DNA of 64,000 nt from Amyloporia xantha. Taxonomy: Eukaryota > Basidiomycota > Agaricomycetes > Polyporales > Adustoporiaceae. The DNA lies in NCBI GenBank assembly GCA_036971615.1, contig JAYKKR010000005.1, positions 1,178,001-1,242,000 of the forward strand, given 5' to 3'. Made by a program: the position numbers and the translations under genes. The notes below the pieces were generated by a model. It was not told the DNA's origin and did not search any database. It was given only the letters and a program-made list of their open reading frames with translations. Of this stretch, positions 55,652-64,000 are shown piece after piece (the stretch's first letter is position 1; each line of letters opens with the position of its first letter).

Positions 55652-58600
55652 ATGTCTGCTGTGGGCTCGGGAGACATCAAAACCTATATGTTGAGGTCGA
55701 CTACGCCCGGTACGTCATGCCCTTTCGGACGGATATTGATTTGCTCATTGCAACGCGTTTACTAGCCTCGGCCGAGAAAGGTATGCTTTTGTGCCTTGTA
55801 GATCCATCACCGAGGTCTAACTGACCGTCTTGGAAGTCTTGCTCTATCTGGAGGGCATGCAGAAGGCGCCTCCGGATGAGGATGACAGGGCCAGTAGTGT
55901 CAGGTCTGGAGGAAGGGTGCGATCGCCACCGCCTAGAGGCAGCGGTACCAGCAGCGCGCGCAAATTAGAAGAGCTTCCTGAGGAGGACGTTGACTATGCT
56001 GAAGAAGGGGACGGGGGTGAGGACATCAGGTCCGATGTGCAAGAAGGGAATGGTTCAGATATTGCTCGAACCGTCGCCATTCACACCACGGGCGCGGTAA
56101 AGTCCTATCATGCTGCCTGCGATTATCGCGGTCTAATACCCGTATATGCAGCCCGAGCACGAGCCAGGCCCGAACGATCCTCCAGGTCCAAAGTTCGAGT
56201 CCTACGGGTCGTCCTTTGGCAACTTTGGCCCTTTGCCGCCCGACAATGCAGCGCCACCTGAATGGAACAGCAAGGTGAGTCATAGAGCGTACCCTCGGGA
56301 ATGGAATCCGTGTGTAATGTTGCACAAAATGTGGTAGAACGCACCTATGAAAGCGAATGGTTTCCCTGGTTCACCAAGCGATAGCCACGATAATCCCTTT
56401 CAGGTATGACTCACACTCACTGGGCGGTTGTAAGACGGCGAGTTCTGACTTTCAAGCAGCAATATGGCATGACACCTGCTATAGCTGCCGGTGTTCCTCT
56501 TCCTAAATCCACAGCTTCAGCCTCCGTTGGTATCGGTATAGAGCCCCCCTCCAGTCCAACAATGTCACGAAGTAGACACAATGCATCCAGAGCTTCAAAC
56601 AAGTCGCCATCCGCCGATGAAGGTGGAGCGAATGGAGTGCGTTATCACTCCGGTACGCTAGATGCATCAACTAACTCTGAGTTAGATGATGTCGCCGAAG
56701 TCTGCGTCGCGTGCGTTGTCTCCGACGCGGACTGCTACTGGTGGTGGAGAGAGACCGTGGTCGCCGCGCACTGTAGCATCGCAGGCTCAGTCCCTGAAAT
56801 CACGTAATACCCAAAAGACGAACCGTACCGTCTATCCTCCTTTGCCTGAATCTGTCGTGGAAGACAACTTCTCGAGAGCGTACACGCAGAGAGCACCATC
56901 TCCGGTGGATCGTCAGACGAACAAGTCACCGTCCATCGCACCGTCGGATTCTCCCTCGCAGGCGAGGTCGAAGCGTTCCAACATAAAGGCCATCACAAAC
57001 GAGGCCTCCCAGAAACCTGTGAAGTCGGTGAAGAGCACTACAGAAATAAACGGTGGCGCTTCCCGCTACGCGACGTCTCAACGGGATGGTCAGTACAAGT
57101 CTTCACAGGGCAATTACCTGACTGACCGACCTGCCTCTGCCCATGTAGCCCGCTCTCAAGCACCGATGTCTCCACGGACCCAAGCCAGCCATGTTCCAAT
57201 GTCTCCGGTTAGAAGTATGCAGGATGACCTGCAGCGTGCCGCAGCCGCGATGTCCCCCACGAGGTCGAAACGTTCCAACTACGACCCACAGGCCACGCCT
57301 ACCCCATCCCGCCCAACCTCTCCCATGGACGATCTGGATGCTGAAGAGCAGCGGATGGTGAACAACGTGCTGACGCGACCAGCCCGATCTCGCACGTCGT
57401 ATGCAGCGTCGACAATGGCGCCCTCGGCGTTAGAGACAGATATCCAACATTCACATTTCCATGACATGGAGTTGTGCCAGCTATTGCATGCTTTGGATCA
57501 GCCGATGGGCGAGCCCGTGAAGAAAGCTGTCAGGAAGGCCGTTAGGGCCAGAGTAAAGAAGCTGGGCATGAAGTATGACAACGAGGTCAGCTTCGCCATG
57601 CTTTTTTCGTCTATCTTCGGTTCATTCATTGTTGTCCATTCTAGTCCATTAGGCAATATCGGAAGTCATATCACGACCACGACCCCAGCGTGCATCTTGC
57701 TGCAGCTCTTCAGCCCCCCGGGCCAAGTTCGAAACGTTCGACCCAACTAGGTTCCTCGGCAGAGCCGCCAGAATGGGCAAAGGACCTTATCGACGGCATG
57801 ATCAATATGCGCGAGCGTCTCGAAAGCCTTGCCCCTAATATTGAGAAGAGTCTCCGGACGTCTCAGGGCGGTTCGTACGTCGGTGACGGTCGTGTCTACC
57901 CCAACGGGCATCGTCATTATGCGACCTCCGACTTAAATGGAGCATATACGCAGAGTCCCATGACACAGACCGTCAATATCCACACGCAACCAACGGAGAC
58001 GATGGGCGATGATTCCATGTTCCAGCCGGGAGACACCGACCTGTTGCGCGATTCAACCAATTTGCACACATTGCCTGGGTCGATGCATCACCATGACGGA
58101 TCCCTGCACGGCGCAATGCGCGAGGATGTGTATGATGATGAGGACGATCTGCATGGCCACCACATGGCTCCCACTGAGGCCGATACTCGTGGTTTGGGCA
58201 GCAGCGACTACATGCCGAATGACCGCGGGGAATCTCCGGGACAGCAGTACCTTGAGGAGGAGCTCTACAAGCTGAGAGTCAAACCTACGGGCAGTCAGTC
58301 CGTTGTGACACATAAGACTTGGGAGGTTGCCCGCGATGATGGTGAAGATTACGATGATGATGGCGATGCGCAGGCTGCCGTCACTGAATCTGGCCTACCT
58401 GAAATACCTGACGGCAACACTGGAGGCTACACTGATCGCCGAGGATCCCCTCCTTTACCCCCTCTTCCCCAGGACAACATGCCTCACCACGAGATGTGGC
58501 AGCCAGGAGCCTACGGCCAGGAACAGCAATTGCCTCCTCCGTGGCAGCGTATTCATCAGCGTCTTCTGAGCTGGGCGATTGTGTGGCCCATGTCTGAGCT

Positions 58601-59394
58601 CGATAACGCTGTGAACAGCACCATGCGCGGCATGCAGGTTGATGAGGTAGCGTTGAGTATCTGGTCGACGCAGACGTACAAGCGATATGTCAGAGCGAAG
58701 ATGACAGACAGTCCTCCTGGTCGCGTCGACCGCCTTTTTGTACCGCCGAATATGGCTGATGCGATTAGCACTGCTGTTTACAATGGGCGGCACGGGGACG
58801 CTTGTGGAATGCTGAGAGATTTGTGGGCCCCTTTCGGCCTTGAGGGCATTCCCCGCCTTCTTGTTGTCCTCGCCAAACACCGCAACGACGATAATCATTG
58901 GGTCGTACACCGGTATGTCAAGTCATGCTTGAGTGAGCTCTGTCGTTGACTAATTTTTGGGTTTTGCAGCTTCTCCCTCCCAGACGGGTCCCTCACCACG
59001 TACGATACATACCCGGAACGGTGTCTGCCGGATGGCCGCGTGAGTTATCGTCCAGCCCCTTTGTCAGTTCCTTTATAGACTAACTTGCCCCTAGCCCCTA
59101 GGGTGGTGGTTCGCCATCCGCATCGCCTGGCCGGATGCTATATACCCCAGCCCGGATCATCTCATGCAGAAGATGGTTCGGCTTCATCGTCCCATGCAGC
59201 TGGGCATCGATAACTCAGTGGCTGCTGCCGGCATTTGGCGCAACCTCCTCATGGGCTCCCGTGCTGAACGCAGCCTTGACTTGGAACGCCTTCGCGATCT
59301 AATCAATACGGAGGTGCGAAATCTCAGGCAGCGGAAGCAGATGGGCAAGCTATCGATTGGCACCCAGAGGGCAAACTGGGAAGACATGAACTAA
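55652..59394 (+). CDS. Large hypothetical protein with C-terminal Ulp1-like (C48) domain, probably inactive
   Basis: Ten exons (55652-55709, 55766-55780, 55837-56096, 56152-56274, 56338-56403, 56460-56636, 56686-57585, 57645-58912, 58970-59039, 59095-59394) encode 1,078 residues. Residues 1-450 are disordered and Ser/Pro-rich, with SP/TP sites and SKRSN repeats. A short helical island (HFHDMELCQLLHALDQPMGE, then KKAVRKAVRARVKKLGMKYD) and an acidic His/Asp-rich linker follow. The last ~270 residues look folded: WAIVWPMSELDNAVNSTMRG, VDEVALSIWSTQTYKRYVRA, DRLFVPPNMADAISTAVYNG, NHWVVHRFSLPDGSLTTYDT, LGWWFAIRIAWP, RPMQLGIDNSVAAAGIWRNL and LERLRDLINTEVRNL. The order HW...YD...Q...D-x followed by a helix parallels SUMO-protease (Ulp1/C48) folds, but Asn-Ser stands where Cys-Gly is expected. 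This reading is inference. Confidence 0.8.
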
Positions 59395-59921
59395 CGTGAA
59401 ATGATGACTGGCCAACGAAATGACGAATTTGACAACGACCGGGAAGCTGCGGTGACTTGGATGTGTACGAATTGTAAAACGTGTTCCTTCCGGACTTTCA
59501 AGTCTGGTTTCACCTCTTGTTTTTTCGCTGATCTTTATCTTGCTTCAGTTCTCCATCCTGACCTTTAGCTCTAGTAATATCAAACCTATTGAATACAACA
59601 AACTTATGAATAGGCCATAGTTCTAGACCTTGCTTCCGGGTGTTATTATTTGATGTTCGTGTACTGCTGTATCTGAAGTCCTGTAGCTAGGTTACAACAA
59701 GGACTTGACATTATATTTGATATCCAATTGTTCCGTAGTTTCGTGGTGATTACTGCACCAAACGTTCACATTCGACGACAAGTATTTGGCCACGCATAAC
59801 AAGGGCAGATCTGTATAGGCAAACCTAGGACGACGAATACGCAGGTACTGTAAGCGGGCATCCTATAGGACCAATATATGACATACCTGACAATGTATCA
59901 CGCAGAAAGATATAATGTCGG
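59395..59921. other. Convergent intergenic region
   Basis: Between two convergent 3' ends. AT-rich, no coding signal. Confidence 0.45.
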
Positions 59922-60260
59922 CTAAAGACTTCGCAAACCTTCTTCTAATTTCTGGACAGAGACCTCAGGCACTTTGGGGGATAGCACGTCAGGCCTTGCC
60001 TATATGAGAAGACGGTTACAGTGGTGCGGAGAACTGAGAACGGTGTGGAAAGCATGAAAAGTTAAAAGAGTGCGTACCGTGAATAATGTCTGTACTTCCG
60101 ATACTTGGCTGTCAAGCTCTGCTGTGACCTGTGCTAATTGGGCCTTTGAGATTCGCCCACGAGACTTTGCTCGTTTCTCCACTGCATGTTTTGCAGCAGC
60201 TTGTCGAGACCCTTTCGAATTAAACGACTTGCTAGAGCGTCGCTCGGAAGAGTTGGTCAT
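59922..60260 (-). CDS. Small basic hypothetical protein
   Basis: Two exons (60260-60078, 59999-59922) encode 86 residues. I do not recognise the family. The N-terminal half is Ser/Arg/Lys-rich (MTNSSERRSSKSFNSKGSRQ, then KHAVEKRAKSRGRISKAQ) and could bind nucleic acid or serve as a nuclear or nucleolar signal. The C-terminal half (LAQVTAELDSQVSEVQTLFT, then PKVPEVSVQKLEEGLRSL) is amphipathic and helical. The intron has a good GTACGC donor and TATAG acceptor and keeps the frame to a TAG. Reading through would give a different 86-residue tail. The start codon is only 232 bp from the YSH1 start on the other strand. Confidence 0.68.
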
Positions 60261-60492
60261 ATTGCAATCACAAGTCTTGAATTAAATGAAGACGACACTA
60301 GTAGCAGTTCTGTTGATAGATGTCTTGTGGATAGAGGCGTCCACTAGAAGACAAGTCCATTGACGGAAAGACCTGACAGTGTAAAGGATAATACAAATTG
60401 GACAATTTCGTGCGAGTCACGTGCGTCCTTGTGTATGTCTTCGACGACTCTTGCAAGTAGCCACTTGCCTCACTGACTGTTTCCTCGTTCTC
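60261..60492. promoter_or_regulatory. Short bidirectional promoter between the small basic gene and YSH1
   Basis: Only 232 bp separate two divergent start codons, so the genes must share a compact promoter. No TATA box is obvious. Confidence 0.55.
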
Positions 60493-63400
60493 ATGGCTGA
60501 TGTACCGACGCTGAGCATCACTCTTCTGGGCGCTGGCCAGGAGGTTGGTCGGTCTTGCTGTGTTCTCCAATATCGTGGGAGAACAATCGTCTGCGACGCA
60601 GGCGTCCACCCGGCCTATAGCGGCATTGCGTCTTTACCCTTCGTGGATGAGTTGGACTGGAGCACTGTAGATGTGTTGCTTATAACACAGTACGTGAATT
60701 GTCTACTTTTCTTCTCCACAAGAAAATTAAGAAGTGGCAGTTTTCACCTCGACCATGCTGCTGCATTGACGTACATCACGGAGAAGGTGATATTTGTGTT
60801 TTCTTCCATGGATTCCACTCATGTTTTATTCAGACAAATTTCAGGGACGGTAAAGGAAAGGTCTATATGACGCACCCTACCAAAGCTCTACATAAGTTCA
60901 TGATGCAAGACTTCGTCCGCATGAGGTAAGTACCCCGTCCCTGAATCTCAGCTTCTTGCTCAATCGTCGGTTTTAGTTCTTCAACCTCAGATGCCTTATT
61001 CTCGCCGCTTGATCTCTCAATGTCTTTGGCATCTATAATTCCTGTTTCAGCGCATCAAGTCATTACGCCATGTCCCGGTATTAGCTTCACACCCTACCAT
61101 GCGGGTCACGTTCTTGGAGCTTGCATGTTCCTCATTGACATAGCTGGCCTGAAGATTCTGTACACTGGTGACTACTCTCGTGAAGAAGACAGGCATCTGG
61201 TGAAGGCTGAAGTCCCACCCATTCGACCTGACGTGCTCATCATAGAGAGCACATATGGCGTACAAACGCTGGAAAGCAGGGAGGAAAAGGAGCTGCGATT
61301 TACGAATCTGGTCCATTCGATCATCCGGAGAGGTGGTCATGTGCTATTACCTACTTTCGCGTTAGGACGAGCGCAAGAGCTCCTGCTGATCCTGGATGAT
61401 TACTGGAAGAAGCACCCGGATCTTCAAAATGTGCCCATCTATTATGCCTCGAGTCTGGCGCGAAAGTCTATGGCTGTATACCAGACATATATACATACCA
61501 TGAACTCGAACGTGCGCTCAAGATTTGCTAAACGAGACAATCCTTTCGTGTTCAAGTGCGTCACTCCTTCATGCAAATGTATCCTATGCATCTTAGCTCA
61601 TGTTCTGATTTATTGACAACAGACATATTTCAAATCTGCCCCAAACTAGAGGTTGGGAGCGCAAGCTTGCAGATGGACCGCCATGTGTGGTCTTGGCGAG
61701 TCCGGGTTTTATGACAGTAGGCCCGAGCCGTGAGCTGCTGGAGTTATGGGCACCGGACTCGCGAAATGGTCTTATCATAACGGGTTATTCAATAGAAGGG
61801 ACAATGGCGCGGGTGAGTAAATATTCACTTCCTCCTGCTCACCTACACGGACATGTATCGAGCGTCATCTTGTATATATATGATGCGAAGCAATGTACAT
61901 TTTCCTCTCAATCGTGCGGGACATATACTCTGAGAGCGCAGGATGTTTACGAGTCTCCTGCATACCTAGGACATTCAAAGCGAACCGGAAGAGATTATGT
62001 CCCTCAAGGGCGTGCCCATTCCGCGGAAAATGTCTGTGGACGAGATATCATTCAGTGCCCACGTCGATTATTCACAAAACTCCGAGTTCATCGAACTGGT
62101 CAGGGCTCAGCACATCGTGAGTTTTCTAGTCTGAACCGTTCCTTGAAAATGCTCACAGACGATAAACAGGTACTGGTGCATGGCGAGCAGACTGCAATGG
62201 GGCGTCTGCGAGCAGCCATGACGGACCGGTACAAGAGTCGGGACGAAGATGTCAAGATCCACACCCCTCGGAACTTGGAGACACTCGAGCTGACCTTCCG
62301 TGGGGAGCGTGTCGCGAAGGTGGGTCTACTCCTCTCCCATTCATCGCGCTATATATGGATACCAAAATATACATTCATAGGCTATCGGTACACTCGCGGC
62401 GAAACCACCGCAACCGGGCGACATCCTTTCCGGCCTGCTAGTGTCGAAAGACTACTCTTACACGCTCCTAGATCCACGAGATCTGCGCGACTTTGCGGGT
62501 CTCTCTACATGCGTGGTCACGCAGCGACAGAAAATGGTGCTCGGTGTAGGCTGGGACCTCGTGCGTTGGCATCTGGAGGGGATGTTCGGCAAGGTAGAGG
62601 AAGGGCTGGACAAGGACGGTGTGCCTACCATTCGGGTACGTTGTATGTCTATCTGAGTCTGATAATTATGACGAATTGGATGTGCAGGTCATGGGTGCGG
62701 TGGACGTGAAACAGACGCTGGAGCGCGAGCTTACACTCGAGTGGGACTCGAGCGCAAGCAACGATATGATCGCCGACTCCACGCTCGCACTGATAACAGG
62801 GATCGACAGAAGCCCCGCCTCCGTTAAACGTGTGTATAAGACCAGACTCGCTCTTTTCCACTACTCTACACAGTATGCTGATCGACCCTCTATCCGCACA
62901 GTGACCTCACATCCCCACGCGCACTCTCACACACCAGAGCACGCGCATCCACATGCCGACATCGAGGACGAGAGCGCGCCGGTCACGCGCATCCGGCGGC
63001 TTGCGATGTTCCTCGAGGCGCACTTCGGCGAGGTCGAATTGCACATGCCTGACGAGGCAGACCTCGCGGAGGGCGAGGAGAGCCAGGAGCCCTCACTCCT
63101 CGTGCGCCTGGACGAGGCGGACGCGCTCATCAACCTCGTGTCGATGGTGAGTTAATCCGCGCATTTTCCCTCATTTTCCTCGGTGGCAATGTATATTAAC
63201 TGACAGCTGCCGTGTCCCCCGTGTTCTTAGACCGTCCAAAGCGCCAGTGAGTCTCTCAAGAGGCGTGTGGAGGCAGTGCTTGATATGGCCGTGTCGACTG
63301 TGAGCTCGCTCAGCGAGACCTTCACGTCTGGAGTTGCTCTTTCCAGCGAGGACGCGCTCCCTGAAGCTGTGGATAAGACGAGCCAGTCTCCCGGAATACC

Positions 63401-63764
63401 CGCGGACGTCGCCAGGCACAGCGAGCAAACAACTCCGCCGTTGGATGCGCCGAAGCCCGACAGTGACACTCCGATGCTGGAAACTGCACAGGCAGATTCC
63501 GAGGGCATTCCTGGAGGCGCGGAAAATTCCCTGCCTGAAGGCGCGCACACCACCCAGCCTAGCAACGCGGACGCTGCCCAAGCAGAAGGCACGGAGCGCC
63601 CTGCCCACCCTGATGGCGCGGATGCACCCGCCGAACACGCGGAGGGCGACGCCCACCCCCAAGTTCAGCCAGAAGGCGCTGAGGAACATGCCGAGGGGGA
63701 TGGCGGAGAGGAGGACAGCGATTTTGGCTCGGATGACGACGTGATCCTGCAGGTGCACGACTAG
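60493..63764 (+). CDS. YSH1: mRNA 3'-end-processing endonuclease CPSF73/Ysh1
   Basis: Zinc-dependent endonuclease that cuts pre-mRNA at the poly(A) site within CPSF/CPF. Eleven exons (60493-60689, 60741-60786, 60834-60925, 60977-61555, 61623-61812, 61970-62116, 62170-62319, 62381-62635, 62688-62829, 62902-63146, 63231-63764) encode 858 residues. The metallo-beta-lactamase core holds [20 protein letters not shown] and the metal site [13 protein letters not shown] (His66, His68, Asp70, His71), with [20 protein letters not shown] and [20 protein letters not shown] further on. The beta-CASP part has [52 protein letters not shown] and [19 protein letters not shown], followed by [13 protein letters not shown]. 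The C-terminal region includes a His-rich segment ([20 protein letters not shown]) and an unusual acidic, Ala/Pro-rich tail of ~150 residues ending DVILQVHD. All catalytic ligands are intact. It shares a 232-bp promoter with the small basic gene. Confidence 0.95.
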
Positions 63765-64000
63765 GTGCTTGCAGCTACCATTCCTGCGGGCTGTACATAC
63801 GGTTTCATAGCATGCGACGAAAGAACGGCTTGGCAGACATGAGGCGGAGGACGCTGTATGAATTCATTGTACTCTTTAGGTCATGTCGTTATGCGGAGAT
63901 GAAGCGGTGGACGGGGTCATCGCACGTTCACCTTATAATGAGAATTCCATATTTAATCGCTGAATGGGCGGCGTCCACGAAGACAGTAGAAGTACATACA

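Overview
The window looks like nuclear DNA of a filamentous basidiomycete, most likely an Agaricomycete (mushroom or wood-decay fungus). I infer this from dense genes on both strands, many 45-65 nt GT..AG introns with CTRAY-like branch points, occasional very short exons, CT-rich leaders before start codons, and the gene content: a POIA1-type I9 inhibitor, a priB-like zinc-cluster regulator and secreted GH5 mannanases. No bacterial, phage, CRISPR, rRNA or tRNA feature was found. All exon joins are my own reading of splice sites and protein frames; no transcript data or searches were available.

Layout. 0-11 kb: partial subtilisin-inhibitor gene (-), MAG1-type DNA glycosylase (+), an unrecognised helical protein (+), a Ser/Thr kinase (+) and complex I subunit NDUFS7 (+). 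11-25 kb: a 1,025-residue disordered protein (+), meiotic MND1 (+), an auxin-efflux-carrier-family transporter (-) and a Zn2Cys6 transcription factor (+). 25-27 kb: eIF5-mimic/BZW protein (-). 27-34.6 kb is gene-poor and AT-richer. It holds three related copies of a small protein family I do not recognise (two open, one broken) and a 275-bp terminal-inverted-repeat element with a 3-bp target duplication. 34.6-42 kb: EPL1 of the NuA4 complex (+), a PP2C phosphatase (+) and an ETHE1-like metallo-beta-lactamase-fold protein (-). 42-46.5 kb: two GH5 mannanase genes in direct tandem (-), duplicated together with their promoters. 46.8-51 kb: gamma-glutamyltranspeptidase (-) and a UPF0643 protein (-). 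52-64 kb: two large basidiomycete-style proteins, the second ending in a domain that resembles an inactive Ulp1-type peptidase, then a small basic protein (-) divergent from YSH1/CPSF73 (+).

Most of the window is housekeeping (DNA repair, respiration, mRNA 3'-end processing, translation control, chromatin, meiosis) with interspersed secreted or accessory genes. There is no obvious secondary-metabolite cluster or physically organised pathway. The most unusual items are the small-protein family next to the transposable element, the Ulp1-like C-terminal domain, the kinase with a long hinge insertion, and the very small coding exons in MAG1 (7 nt) and MND1 (3 and 15 nt).
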